A DNA stretch of 64,000 nucleotides, from positions 124,001 to 188,000 of the forward strand of contig JBDHWG010000004.1 in assembly GCA_039810085.1 (NCBI GenBank). Reading direction: 5' to 3'. The stretch comes from JBDHWG01 sp039810085. GTDB lineage: Bacteria > Chloroflexota > Anaerolineae > Epilineales > JAHCIE01. The notes beneath the pieces were generated by a model. The model had not been told where the DNA came from and ran no database searches. It saw only the letters and a program-made list of their open reading frames with translations. Shown one piece after another: positions 18,145-27,093 of this stretch (position 1 is its first letter; each line of letters begins with the position of its first letter). The position numbers and the translations under genes are program-made.

Positions 18145-19353
18145 ATGACGGTGGGGTCGAGACCGAACATGGCGCAGGGTGAGAAAGCGCTCGCGGAGAC
18201 GGCGTTCAACTTGCCCTGGCCAGGGGTAGGGGATCAGTTTCTCTTGCGGCCAGAGGTGACATTCCTCAATCACGGGAGCTTCGGCGCGACACCGCGACCC
18301 GTGTTCGAGCGCTACCAGGCCTGGCAGCGCGAGCTGGAGGGGGAGCCGGTCGAATTCCTGGGCCGCAGAATCCGGGATTTGCTGGCGGAAGCCCGGGCTC
18401 CGCTCGCGGAGTACCTCCACACGAGTCCGGACGACCTGGTCTATGTCCCCAACATCACGTTCGCGGTGAACATCGTCGCGCGCTCGCTGGATTTGCAGCC
18501 TGGCGACGAGGTGCTGGCGACGAACCATGAGTACGGCGCGTCAGATCGGACCTGGCGGTTCAACTGCGCCAAGAAGGGGGTCCGCTACATCAACCAGCCC
18601 ATCGCGCTGCCGATCACGACGGCGGATGACTTCGTTGAGCAATTGTGGGTGGGCGTGACGGAGCGCACGAAGGTCATCTTCATTAGCCACATCACGTCGG
18701 CGACGGCGCTCATCTTCCCTGTCGCAGAAGTCTGTCGGCGGGCGCGGGAAGCGGGCATCCTGACGGTGATCGATGCCGCGCACGCGCCCGGCCACATCGA
18801 CATAAACCTGGACGAACTTGGCGCAGACTACTATCTTGCGAATTGTCATAAGTGGATGATGGCTCCGAAAGGCGCGGGCTTTCTATACGCACGCCCGGAG
18901 ATGCAGGCGCGGCTGGAACCGCTTGTCGTGAGCTGGGGCTGGGAAAGCGAGATGCCGAGCGATTCGGACTTCCAGGATTGGTTCGGCTGGCTGGGAACGG
19001 ACGACCCTTCGCCGTACCTCAGCGTGCCGGACGCCATCGAGTTTCAGCGCGAGCATGACTGGAACGCTGTCCGTGCTGAATGCCACCGCCTTGTGGTGTG
19101 GGCGCGGGAACGTGGGGCCGAATTAACGGGCATGCAGCACATCTGCCCGGAGGACTGGTTTGGGCAAATGTGCGTTTTGCCCTTGCCACCTGGAACGCTC
19201 GACAGGCTTGGGACGCGGCTGTGGGACGAGTATCGCATCGAGATTCCCCATATACGCTGGAATGGCCGGGAGTTTGTGCGCGTCTCGATCCAGGCCTACA
19301 ACAGCGCAGCGGATATCGACAGGCTCATCGACGCGCTGAAGCGCATGCTCTAG
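18145..19353 (+). CDS. Class V aminotransferase, isopenicillin-N-epimerase-like
   Basis: A 402-residue PLP enzyme. Visible are FLNHGSFGATPRPVFE (family opening), NITFAVNIVARSLDLQPGDE, the cofactor Asp/His in VIDAAHAPGHID and the Schiff-base lysine in LANCHKWMMAPKGAGFLY. The arrangement matches CefD-like and cysteine-desulfurase-like class V enzymes. Many bacterial members labelled isopenicillin N epimerase act on other amino acids, and no beta-lactam genes are nearby, so the substrate is unknown. The 3' end meets a strong stem-loop shared with the convergent downstream gene. Confidence 0.85.
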   Translation: MTVGSRPNMAQGEKALAETAFNLPWPGVGDQFLLRPEVTFLNHGSFGATPRPVFERYQAWQRELEGEPVEFLGRRIRDLLAEARAPLAEYLHTSPDDLVYVPNITFAVNIVARSLDLQPGDEVLATNHEYGASDRTWRFNCAKKGVRYINQPIALPITTADDFVEQLWVGVTERTKVIFISHITSATALIFPVAEVCRRAREAGILTVIDAAHAPGHIDINLDELGADYYLANCHKWMMAPKGAGFLYARPEMQARLEPLVVSWGWESEMPSDSDFQDWFGWLGTDDPSPYLSVPDAIEFQREHDWNAVRAECHRLVVWARERGAELTGMQHICPEDWFGQMCVLPLPPGTLDRLGTRLWDEYRIEIPHIRWNGREFVRVSIQAYNSAADIDRLIDALKRML

Positions 19354-19366
19354 CAGGCGCTAGAAC

Positions 19367-19407
19367 GCACAGCACCCGGCGGCCAAAGAAGCCGTCGGGT
19401 GCTGTGC
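19367..19407. terminator. Bidirectional stem-loop terminator
   Basis: 17-bp arms GCACAGCACCCGGCGGC and GCCGTCGGGTGCTGTGC (one G-U pair) flank a 7-base loop. The hairpin lies between convergent genes ending at 19353 and 19430, so it can serve both directions. T-rich sequence follows on the plus side (CGCTTGTTG). Confidence 0.85.
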
Positions 19408-19429
19408 GCTTGTTGTAGGTCTTGCGAGA

Positions 19430-20731
19430 TCAGGGTCTATCGCAGGTGACGTCCGAAATCTTCCACGTTCCTGACGTGTTGTTCAAGGCGACGCTGAAGC
19501 TGTTACTCGGGCCGGTCGTGCGGACGACGGCCCTCGCCTGTGGCCGATTGACCGTGACATTGTCCACGGTGAAAGCGTGCGGCTCGTTCTGGGCGCACAG
19601 GAACGGGTCGAAGCCGGGTCCCTGCGGCGAAGCCAGCATGGCATCGACCTTCTGGATCATGCCGGTCGTGAGGAACGGGCTGGCGCGATACGCGCGCTCC
19701 GCCAGTACGTTGGTCGGGTAGCCCAGGTACCAGTTGTAGAACAAGCGGACGGTGTCGGCAACCTGATTGGCGTCCTCATTTGTCGGGCCGCCGCTCTGAC
19801 AGCCGCCTGTCGGCTGATCGGGAGTCGGGAAGTAGGTGCGCGCGTCGACGCCGTGGCTCCAGATGGTCGAGAAGGTCTGCGTGTTGTCCACGAGGGCGCG
19901 GAAGTAATACTTGTTGACGGGGTCCTGCGCGGCCGACACGTCGACGTCGTTGAAGTCCCACACCGGATAGCTCACATTGCCCTGGCGCACGATACGCTTG
20001 ACGCCCTTGGCGACCTGATCGACCGGGTTGTTGTTCAGTCCACGGTACAGGAAGAGCGTCTGGGTGAAGTCAGTACCGACGGATTGCTGGCTGCCAGGGT
20101 AGAACAGGGCAACGGTGATATTAGCGAGCGTCGCTCGGCTCACGGTCTGCGGCTGGCCGTTCGAACCGTGCGGCCACACGACCTGGATGCGCGCGTCAAC
20201 CTGGTCGGGTCGGCCGCTCGCGCTGGATGGAACGGGTGGGTTGGGTAGGTAGGTGCGCGCGTCGGCCCCGTGGCTCCAGATATTAAAGTTGGTGGGCATG
20301 CCGTCCACGGTGACGTAGAAGTAGTACTTATTCAACGGGTCCCGGGCGGCGGACACGTCGATATCGTTGAAATCCCACACTGGGAACGTGACGCCGTTGC
20401 GCGTGACGAGCCGCCGCGTGCCGCTCGCCACATTGGCGGCCGGGTTGTTGTTCAGCGCCCGCCAGAGGCGCACCGTGTTGCCGAAGTCGCACGCGACGGT
20501 ACGTTGGGTGTCCGGCTCGAACAGGTAGGCCGTGATGTTGACGCGCCGCGCCTGGGAGACGGGCAAGTCGCCTTGCGGCCAGACGATTTCGATTTTGGCG
20601 TCTACGCTTTGGGGCGCAACAGCCGGGGCGGCGCTCGCTGGGGACGCGCTTATCAGGAGAAGCGCCAGAAGTGCGAGGGTGAGCAGCGCAGCGCCTCGCC
20701 CTCCGGCGTGACGGATAACCGCGGGTCTCAT
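19430..20731 (-). CDS. Secreted protein with two tandem ~130-aa repeats and a DUF3828-like end
   Basis: The ATG at 20731 follows AAGGAG by 6 bp and opens a strong signal peptide (ALLTLALLALLLISASPASA). An in-frame ATG at 20755 lacks support. The mature protein has two tandem repeats of about 130 residues, each with VDAxIxVVWP, NIT, LFxPGxQxxV, LNNNP, PVWDFNDxDVSAAxDPxNKYYF and IWSHGxDARTYxP. The last 110 residues (ADTVRLFYNWYLGYPTN, then DPFLCAQNEPHAF) resemble DUF3828. The extracellular repeats probably form beta domains. Function is unknown. The neighbours are a glycan operon and a convergent PLP enzyme. Confidence 0.75.
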   Translation of the reverse strand: MRPAVIRHAGGRGAALLTLALLALLLISASPASAAPAVAPQSVDAKIEIVWPQGDLPVSQARRVNITAYLFEPDTQRTVACDFGNTVRLWRALNNNPAANVASGTRRLVTRNGVTFPVWDFNDIDVSAARDPLNKYYFYVTVDGMPTNFNIWSHGADARTYLPNPPVPSSASGRPDQVDARIQVVWPHGSNGQPQTVSRATLANITVALFYPGSQQSVGTDFTQTLFLYRGLNNNPVDQVAKGVKRIVRQGNVSYPVWDFNDVDVSAAQDPVNKYYFRALVDNTQTFSTIWSHGVDARTYFPTPDQPTGGCQSGGPTNEDANQVADTVRLFYNWYLGYPTNVLAERAYRASPFLTTGMIQKVDAMLASPQGPGFDPFLCAQNEPHAFTVDNVTVNRPQARAVVRTTGPSNSFSVALNNTSGTWKISDVTCDRP

Positions 20732-20820
20732 GGGAATCTCCTTGTCTAGCGACATAGAGTTAATGTCTATTCACTATAACGTCTGGTAGTCGAAAATGTT
20801 CCAGGCGCAGGCGGAGACAT

Positions 20821-21798
20821 TTACAAGAAGAACACGCGCCACTCGACCGCGCCGTAGAGCCGCCAGTAGACTGCGACCGGCGGGATGAGCGCGGATGTGA
20901 CGACCATCTCGGCCACGTGGCGCGGCTGGTGTGACGTCCCATCCAGGCGCTCGGCGCAGAATTGGCCGGTCAGGGCGAGCCACACCCCGAACGCCGCGAG
21001 GGCCAACCCCTTTCGGCGGCCCACCAAGGCAAGCATCAGGATGATAACAGCGGCGAGAATCTGGTAGTAGCGCCAGGGCGGGTCGCGCTGGATGAGGCTG
21101 CGGTAGAGGCGCGGGTGCTCCTTGTAGAGGAGAGCGTTATAGCGCATCTTGCGGTGGTCGAACAGGCTATGGCCGAAACGCACCGAGCGGACGGGATGAA
21201 CGGCGTGAGCGTCGGGCGCGATCACCATGCGCCCGCCGAGCTTGCACAGGCGGAAGTAGAGGTCGCTGTCCTCGCGCCACGCCAGCCGATAGCGCTCGTC
21301 GAACCCGCCGACACGTTCCAGGGCGCAGCGGCGGTAGAACACGTTGCACGTGGTGAAGGGAGCATTTTCCAGGCCGGCTGTCATAAGCTCGTGGTCGGTG
21401 GGAACGGGCGGCGTGGGAACTTCTGTCCAGCCTGCGACGCCCACGATATCCGGTGCAAACGCGCGCACGCCAGCGGCGAGCCAGCCGGGACCTGGCACGA
21501 CATCATCGTCTGTGAAGGCAATGATGTCGCCACGCGCCGCCTGCCAGCCGTGATTGCGCGCCGCCGCGGGGCCGACTCTGGCGGTGTGCAACACGCGAAG
21601 AGCGGCGCCGTTGTTCAGCGCCGTCTGATGACAGTGGCCGCAGCAGACGTGGCCGGCATCGACCCCACCATCGATGACCACAATCACTTCGAAGCAGGGC
21701 GCGGGGTAGGTCTGGTGTTCCAACGCCGCCAGGCAGCGCGCCAGGAGGGCCGGGCGGTTGTGCGTTGGGATGACGACGGAGACGTAGAGCGCCGTCAT
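20821..21798 (-). CDS. Glycosyltransferase family 2
   Basis: A 325-residue GT-A glycosyltransferase. SVVIPTHNRPALLARCLAAL opens the domain. The metal-binding DXD-type motif lies in IIAFTDDDVVPGPGWL. WREDSDLYFRLCKLGG contains the acceptor-side catalytic region. Two hydrophobic segments near the C-terminus (ILAAVIILMLALVG and a second in LALAAFGVWLALTG) suggest membrane attachment. The ATG at 21798 overlaps the stop of the upstream carbamoyltransferase as TGATG, so translation is coupled; the frame open to 21858 is a shadow. Likely last gene of the glycan operon. Confidence 0.85.
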   Translation of the reverse strand: MTALYVSVVIPTHNRPALLARCLAALEHQTYPAPCFEVIVVIDGGVDAGHVCCGHCHQTALNNGAALRVLHTARVGPAAARNHGWQAARGDIIAFTDDDVVPGPGWLAAGVRAFAPDIVGVAGWTEVPTPPVPTDHELMTAGLENAPFTTCNVFYRRCALERVGGFDERYRLAWREDSDLYFRLCKLGGRMVIAPDAHAVHPVRSVRFGHSLFDHRKMRYNALLYKEHPRLYRSLIQRDPPWRYYQILAAVIILMLALVGRRKGLALAAFGVWLALTGQFCAERLDGTSHQPRHVAEMVVTSALIPPVAVYWRLYGAVEWRVFFL

Positions 21799-23510
21799 CA
21801 CTTTTCCAGCAGGAAACTGCCGATGACCAGCGCGTCCAGCGGCGAAACATAGAAGCACTCGAGGGCGTCCTGAGGGGAGCAGACGATAGGCTCGCCGCGG
21901 ATGTTGAATGAGGTGTTGATGACGACTGGCACGCCGGTGAGCTGCCCGAACTCCTGGATGAGTCGGTAGTACAGCGGCATTTGACGCTCGTTCACCGTCT
22001 GGATGCGCGCCGTGCCATCCACGTGGCGGACAGCCGGGATGCGGTCGGCCATTTCAGGGCGAACATTGTGGACGAATAGCATGAACGGTGAGTAGTCGGC
22101 GTTCTCGAACCACTCGCCCGCCGCTTCCTCCAGAACTGCTGGGGCGACCGGGCGGAAGTCCTCGCGGTCCTTGATGGTGTTGAGGCGTTGCAGCATATCG
22201 GGGTCGGTCGGTGTCGCCAGCAGGCTGCGCGCCCCCAACGCGCGCGGCCCGAACTCCATGCGCCCCTGGAACCAGCCGATAATCTTGCCCTCGGCCAGGA
22301 GCCGCGCCGCCGTGGCCGCCGGATCGTCCAGGCGTTCGTAGCGCAGCTTGGCCCTGTCCAGCGCGGCCTGGATATCGCCATCGCTGTAGCCCGGTCCCAG
22401 GTAGGCGTCGGTCATCTCGTAAGCGCGCTGTCCCTTTCGCTCGCGCAAGTCCACCCACAACGCGGCCCCTAGAGCGGTTCCCGCGTCACCGGCGGCCGGT
22501 TGCACCCAGATGCGCTTGAACGGGCTACGGTCGCGGAGGCACGCGTTCATCACGCAGTTGAGCGCTACGCCCCCGGCCAGGCACAGGTCCTGCAGGCCGG
22601 TTTCTGCGTGGAGCTGCCCGGCGATAGCGAGTACGGTTTCCTCGAGGCAGTGTTGGAGGCTGGCGGCGATCTCGAAGTGGCGCATCTCGAACGGGGATTT
22701 AGGCTCGCGCGGCGGGCCGAACAGGTCGGCCAGGTTATATCGCTCGATGGTGTAGGTCCCATCCGAATTCAGGCACACCAGCTCGCGGAACGTGTCGAGG
22801 TAGCGCGGCTTGCCATAGGCGGCGAGGGCCATCACTTTGTACTCGTCGCTGGAGTGGAGGAAGCCGAGGTAGGTCGTCAGGTCCTCATACAGAAAGCCGA
22901 GCGAGTGGGGAACCTTCACGTCACGCAACAGCGCCAGAGCATGACCCTCACCGACCCAGTAGCCCGTCGTGATCTCTTCGCCCCGTCCGTCAAGGGTGAG
23001 CACGACGGCGCGCTCGAAGGGCGACGGGAGGAAGGCGCTGGCGGCGTGGGCCAGATGGTGATCCACGAAGTGCCACCGGTACGGCCCGTCGGGGCGAATG
23101 TCGCGGAAGCGCGGCTTGAGGTGGAACGGTACATCGCCCACGAGAAAGCGCGGCGCATTCAGGGTGTACGACAGGAAAAGTTGCTCCCAAGGGCCGTAGC
23201 CCTCGAAGCCGGGGTGCGCGCTCGGCTCTAGCGGGAGAGTGATCGTCTCCCCGCCGGTGTAGCCGTTCAACAAACGGTAGGGGTTGAAGGAATAGGCAAC
23301 GTGGTCCACGTCGCGCATGACGATGCCCGTCTCGCGCAGGCAGTAGTCGATGGCGTGGAACGGAAGCTGGTACGTTGTCACCGGCGTCGGACGCTTGCCG
23401 TGCTTGACGTGGGTGAAGCGCTCTTCTTCGGCGGCGGCCACGGGTACGCCGTCCTTGACGAGGCACGCCGACGAATCGTGGAAAGTGGCATTGATGCCTA
23501 ATGTGTACAC
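21798..23510 (-). CDS. Carbamoyltransferase, NodU/CmcH family
   Basis: A 570-residue protein with the two-part NodU architecture. The N-terminal actin/ASKHA-like Kae1-type domain shows LGINATFHDSSACLVKDG, AAAEEERFTHVKHGKRP, VDHHLAHAASAF and LTLDGRGEE. The C-terminal YrdC-like domain shows GWFQGRMEFGPRALGARSLL, then FRPVAPAVLEE and VINTSFNIRGEPIVCS. Known relatives transfer carbamoyl from carbamoyl phosphate, through carbamoyl-AMP, to sugar hydroxyls or antibiotic scaffolds (NodU, CmcH, TobZ). Here it is embedded among glycosyltransferases and a radical SAM enzyme, so the acceptor is probably a glycan or small sugar derivative. Confidence 0.9.
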   Translation of the reverse strand: MYTLGINATFHDSSACLVKDGVPVAAAEEERFTHVKHGKRPTPVTTYQLPFHAIDYCLRETGIVMRDVDHVAYSFNPYRLLNGYTGGETITLPLEPSAHPGFEGYGPWEQLFLSYTLNAPRFLVGDVPFHLKPRFRDIRPDGPYRWHFVDHHLAHAASAFLPSPFERAVVLTLDGRGEEITTGYWVGEGHALALLRDVKVPHSLGFLYEDLTTYLGFLHSSDEYKVMALAAYGKPRYLDTFRELVCLNSDGTYTIERYNLADLFGPPREPKSPFEMRHFEIAASLQHCLEETVLAIAGQLHAETGLQDLCLAGGVALNCVMNACLRDRSPFKRIWVQPAAGDAGTALGAALWVDLRERKGQRAYEMTDAYLGPGYSDGDIQAALDRAKLRYERLDDPAATAARLLAEGKIIGWFQGRMEFGPRALGARSLLATPTDPDMLQRLNTIKDREDFRPVAPAVLEEAAGEWFENADYSPFMLFVHNVRPEMADRIPAVRHVDGTARIQTVNERQMPLYYRLIQEFGQLTGVPVVINTSFNIRGEPIVCSPQDALECFYVSPLDALVIGSFLLEK

Positions 23511-23530
23511 AGCTTGTCCTCTATGGAGGC

Positions 23531-23601
23531 TGTCACCCTGAACGACGTCAAGGGTCTCCCGGCAGATGGTCCGGGGAATGCTTCGCGCCGCTCAGCATGA
23601 C
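23531..23601. repeat. Interspersed intergenic palindromic repeat, copy B
   Basis: TGTCACCCTGAACG at the left pairs with CGCTCAGCATGAC at the right. Internal blocks AGGGTCTCCC and AATGCTTCGC match copy A at 13404-13467. It lies between the carbamoyltransferase and the radical SAM gene of the same operon, so it would sit inside the transcript. Confidence 0.7.
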
Positions 23602-23606
23602 CATCG

Positions 23607-24605
23607 TTAGAAGATGCCGGCGTAGAGCGCGCACGAGCGGCAAATGTCCGGCGGATCCGTCGAGTCCAGGCGGCGGCGGAAATCCTCGTAGGCGGCGTTG
23701 TCCCAGACAGTCTGCACGCCGCTCTCGGCCATGTTCCCAAAGTTGATGCGGTCGGGCGTCGAGACCATGCAGCACGGCATGGCGTCACCCTGGTAACTCA
23801 CGTATGCGCCGGTCCACGGCCAGCGGCAGCGTTGTGAACCGGGTGTGTTCTCGGGGTAGGCGCGCGGGCGCGGGCGTGGCAGTCGCAGGCTCAGGCCGTG
23901 CTCTTCCGCCACTCGCCGCGCCGCGCCGAAGATGTCCTCGATGCGGCCGAGGTCTTCGGCAAGCAGCGTTTGCTCCTCGATGAAGTCGTGCATCGGGCGA
24001 TAGCGGGCCGGTAGGTCCATCTCGCCAAAGTCGTGGCAGAGGTGCTGGACGAACATGCCGTCCATGGACCAGCCGGCTGCCAGGCGTACCAGGTCCGGCA
24101 GCTCGTGCAGGTTCTGACGCATGATGACGGTGACCAGGGTCAGGGCCGGCCGGTCGCTGCCCAGGCGGTCGCGTGTGGCGACGAGAAGCTCGATGTTGCG
24201 GGTGACACGGTCGAAGTGAGCACGGACGCGGATGCGCTCGAAGGTCTCGGCGGTCGCGCCGTCGAGGGAGACGTGGAGGCTGGCGAGGCCGCTGGTGACG
24301 CACTTCTCGGCGCGCTGGGGGGTAAGTAGGGTGAGGTTGGTGTTGGTGCTAACCTTGATGCCCTTGCCCACTGCGTAGGCCACCATGTCGAAGAAGCGCG
24401 GGTGCATCATTGGCTCGCCAAGGCCCTGCAAGTGCATCTCGCGCAGGCCGTCGAACTGGTCGACGAGGCGGGTGAAGGTGTCGAAAGGCATGAAGGCAGG
24501 CGGCCCATACGGCGGGCCGTCCTGGCGGAACTGAATGGCGCACATCTGACAGCGTAGGTTGCACTGTCCGACAGGCTCAAGCTGGATATAGGTCGGTAGG
24601 TCCAT
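23607..24605 (-). CDS. Radical SAM / SPASM domain protein
   Basis: A 332-residue radical SAM enzyme. The cluster motif CNLRCQMC (Cx3Cx2C) follows the opening YIQLEPVGQ. The SAM-contact glycine stretch is HLQGLGEPMMHPRF, and VSTNTNLTLL and LHVSLDGATAETFERIR match SPASM-type maturases. The C-terminal cysteines in SQRCRWPWTGAYVSY, DAMPCCMV and PDICRSCALY are consistent with auxiliary Fe-S binding. The family includes peptide maturases and sugar epimerases or dehydrogenases. No precursor peptide gene is evident nearby, so a small-molecule or sugar substrate is more likely. Confidence 0.85.
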   Translation of the reverse strand: MDLPTYIQLEPVGQCNLRCQMCAIQFRQDGPPYGPPAFMPFDTFTRLVDQFDGLREMHLQGLGEPMMHPRFFDMVAYAVGKGIKVSTNTNLTLLTPQRAEKCVTSGLASLHVSLDGATAETFERIRVRAHFDRVTRNIELLVATRDRLGSDRPALTLVTVIMRQNLHELPDLVRLAAGWSMDGMFVQHLCHDFGEMDLPARYRPMHDFIEEQTLLAEDLGRIEDIFGAARRVAEEHGLSLRLPRPRPRAYPENTPGSQRCRWPWTGAYVSYQGDAMPCCMVSTPDRINFGNMAESGVQTVWDNAAYEDFRRRLDSTDPPDICRSCALYAGIF

Positions 24606-24693
24606 GCGATTAACAATAAGGGACTAACGTTACAATCGCCGCGCTTGTGTCCATCGCGGCAGTAGGGGACATCGTAGCAAGAAGCATGCCATA

Positions 24694-25818
24694 TTACGCG
24701 GTGACATCCGGGAGAGTACCCAAGCGTATCACACCCTCGCTAGCCGAGAGGACAGCATTTACGGTAATCGCGTCCAGGCACGGTGCGCCATGCGGACAAT
24801 CGCCTCGATTGAGGCCGCGACACTGACATGGCTCGGCCAATACGCGGAACGGGCCGGGGATAAGCGGACCATAGCGCGCCGGATCGCCGCCGCCGAAGAT
24901 TGTGACCGTCGGCGTTCCCAGGGCGTAGGCGATGTGGGCGGGGCCGGTGTCATTGGTGATGAGCACGGCCAGTCGGTCGATGACTGCGCCGAGCACGGGC
25001 AGGGATGTCCGGCCGGTGAGGTCGAGACAAGAGCCGAGGATGCCCGCCGCCACCATGCGCGCAGTTTCCTGCTCCTCGGCTTCGCCGAGTAAGACGACCG
25101 TTCCCCCGTGGCTTTCCTGGAGGTGGGCCACCGCAGCGGCGAAGCGATCGGGGGGCCAACGCCGTGTGGCGTCGCGCGCCGTCGGGTGCAGGCCGATGAG
25201 CGGAGCCTGGACGTTGGCGAGGAGGGTCTCGGCGGCCTTGCGATCCTCCGGCCACAAGGGGAAGCACGTCTCGTCGCCCTGGGCGGGTGCGCCGAGGAAG
25301 TCGGTCAGGGCGCGGACGCGATGAATCTCGTGGCCTGTGTCGGGCAGCGGCAACGCGGCGTCGAGGCGGCCGGGCGTGTCCTCCGGGCGGATGAAGCCGA
25401 CGGTGGCTTTCGCGCCGAGCATGAGGGTGAACGGGTTAGAGTTGACGCCGGAGCCTTGCATCTGAATCGCCAGATCGAAGCGTTCGGCCTGCATCGCCTG
25501 GAAGAACGCCAGGGCGCGGCGGGCGTCGAAGAATTGCTCGGCCAGGCCCGGATAGCCAGGGAAGAGAATGGTGCGGTCGAAGTACGGGGAACGGTCGGCC
25601 AGGTCCGCCAGGATGGGCAGGGTCACCATGCAGATTTCAGCGTCCGGCAGGGCCATGCGCAGGGCGCGGAACGCCGGACCAGCACAGATGAAGTCGCCGA
25701 GGCGGGAGGCCCGCACCAGTGCGACCTTGTGTACCGGCCTGGGGAGGTGGGTGAGCAAGCCGGGAGAAAACGGCTCCGACCCAGAAACAGGCGCGGTCAC
25801 ACTCTCTTGCTCAGGCAT
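24694..25818 (-). CDS. Glycosyltransferase family 9 (heptosyltransferase-like)
   Basis: A 374-residue GT-B protein of family 9. VHKVALVRASRLGDFICAGP is the N-terminal signature, PLIGLHPTARDATRRWPPDRFAA the donor-binding region in abbreviated form, and LITNDTGPAHIAYALGTPTVTIFG the family hallmark. Late CQCRGLNRGDCPHGAPCLD resembles the cysteine-rich stretch of several GT9 proteins. GT9 enzymes transfer heptose or related sugars; in a bacterium without classic lipopolysaccharide the acceptor is likely a surface glycan. First gene of the leftward operon that continues with the radical SAM gene. Confidence 0.88.
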   Translation of the reverse strand: MPEQESVTAPVSGSEPFSPGLLTHLPRPVHKVALVRASRLGDFICAGPAFRALRMALPDAEICMVTLPILADLADRSPYFDRTILFPGYPGLAEQFFDARRALAFFQAMQAERFDLAIQMQGSGVNSNPFTLMLGAKATVGFIRPEDTPGRLDAALPLPDTGHEIHRVRALTDFLGAPAQGDETCFPLWPEDRKAAETLLANVQAPLIGLHPTARDATRRWPPDRFAAAVAHLQESHGGTVVLLGEAEEQETARMVAAGILGSCLDLTGRTSLPVLGAVIDRLAVLITNDTGPAHIAYALGTPTVTIFGGGDPARYGPLIPGPFRVLAEPCQCRGLNRGDCPHGAPCLDAITVNAVLSASEGVIRLGTLPDVTA

Positions 25819-25889
25819 AGTATAATCTATACGCAGGAATTGCGGCGTTACAGCCTGTCACACAAGAGCGCGAATTGTGGAGGGAGACT

Positions 25890-27086
25890 ATGGCACGTCG
25901 ACAATGGTTGCAGCGCCCACAACTCAGGGTAGGCGAGGACGAGCGCCGTGTCTCGTGGCTCGAGTTGTTCTTCGATCTCGTGTTTGTGGTGGTCATCTCG
26001 CAGCTGGCCCACCACCTCGCCGAGCACGTATCCGTGTCGGACTTCCTGGCCTATGCATTGCAGTTCCTGGCCGCGTGGCTGCTGTGGATTGGCGGGACGT
26101 ACTACAACGAGCGCTTCGAGACGCCGGACCTGAGCTACCGCCTGTTCGTGTTCCTGATGATGCTGCCGCCCGCCGCGCTGGCGGTGTTCGCAAGCCAGGG
26201 GCTAAGCAAGGCGTCGGCCGGTTTTGCCCTGGCGTATGTCGCCGGACGACTGATGATCATTGCCCTGTGGCTGTGGGGCGGCTACTTCAACCCCATCTTT
26301 CGCCCGGTCAGCAATCGTTATGCCATTGGGTTCAGCATCTCGGTGCTGCTGTGGCTGGTGTCCGTGTTTGTGGCCCCGCCGCTGCGCTATGCTTTGTGGG
26401 GGTTGGGCCTGGCGATTGACATTATCGCGCCGATGACCACCCTTCACCTGCAGGCGAAGCTGCCGCCGAGCAAGGTGTCCAAGCTGCCCGAACGCTATGG
26501 GCTGTTCGTCATCATCGTTCTGGGCGAGGCGATTGTCGGCGTCATCAACGGTGTTGCCGATGTCAGCCCCTTAACGCTGGGAGCGGGCGTGACGGGCGCG
26601 CTGGGGATGGCGCTGATCTTCGGCCTATGGTGGGTGTACTTCGATTTCATCGGACGCCGCGAAGGCCCTCGGCGTGGCGCCTGGTCAATCGCCACCTGGG
26701 GCTACATGCACGCGCCCATGCTCGTGGGCATTGCAGCCTTGAGCGCTGGTGTCCAGAATGTCCTGGCGCACCAGGTCGGCGTGCTGGAGCCAGGCGTGCG
26801 GCTGCTGACGGCGGGCGCTGTGGCAATAGCCCTGGCAAGCAAGGGCGTCATCGAGACGGTGTCGAAGCGCGAGGAACACGAGCCAACGGGCGAGCGCATC
26901 AGTCCACTCCTGAAAATCAGCGCCGCCGTCGTGGCCCTTGGGATTGGGCTGTTTGGCGGCGGCATCTCATCCACAGCTCTGCTGCTCGTCTTGATCCTTC
27001 TGGTACTCATCCAGGCAGGATACGGCGTCTACGTCTGGTTCACCCAGGTGCTCCCAGAAGGACATCAAACAAAGTACTACGGGTGA
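25890..27086 (+). CDS. ltrA: Low temperature requirement protein A (LtrA) family
   Basis: A membrane protein of about 398 residues and around 12 hydrophobic segments. RRVSWLELFFDLVFVVVISQ is the LtrA signature near the N-terminus, and ERYGLFVIIVLGEAIVGVI is the second family block. LtrA was named from Listeria cold growth; its biochemical activity is unestablished. The ATG at 25890 has GGAGGGAG five bases upstream, so this start is preferred to the upstream in-frame GTG at 25875. The gene is divergent from the GT9 gene and convergent with GH94. Confidence 0.9.
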   Translation: MARRQWLQRPQLRVGEDERRVSWLELFFDLVFVVVISQLAHHLAEHVSVSDFLAYALQFLAAWLLWIGGTYYNERFETPDLSYRLFVFLMMLPPAALAVFASQGLSKASAGFALAYVAGRLMIIALWLWGGYFNPIFRPVSNRYAIGFSISVLLWLVSVFVAPPLRYALWGLGLAIDIIAPMTTLHLQAKLPPSKVSKLPERYGLFVIIVLGEAIVGVINGVADVSPLTLGAGVTGALGMALIFGLWWVYFDFIGRREGPRRGAWSIATWGYMHAPMLVGIAALSAGVQNVLAHQVGVLEPGVRLLTAGAVAIALASKGVIETVSKREEHEPTGERISPLLKISAAVVALGIGLFGGGISSTALLLVLILLVLIQAGYGVYVWFTQVLPEGHQTKYYG

Positions 27087-27093
27087 TAGGCAA

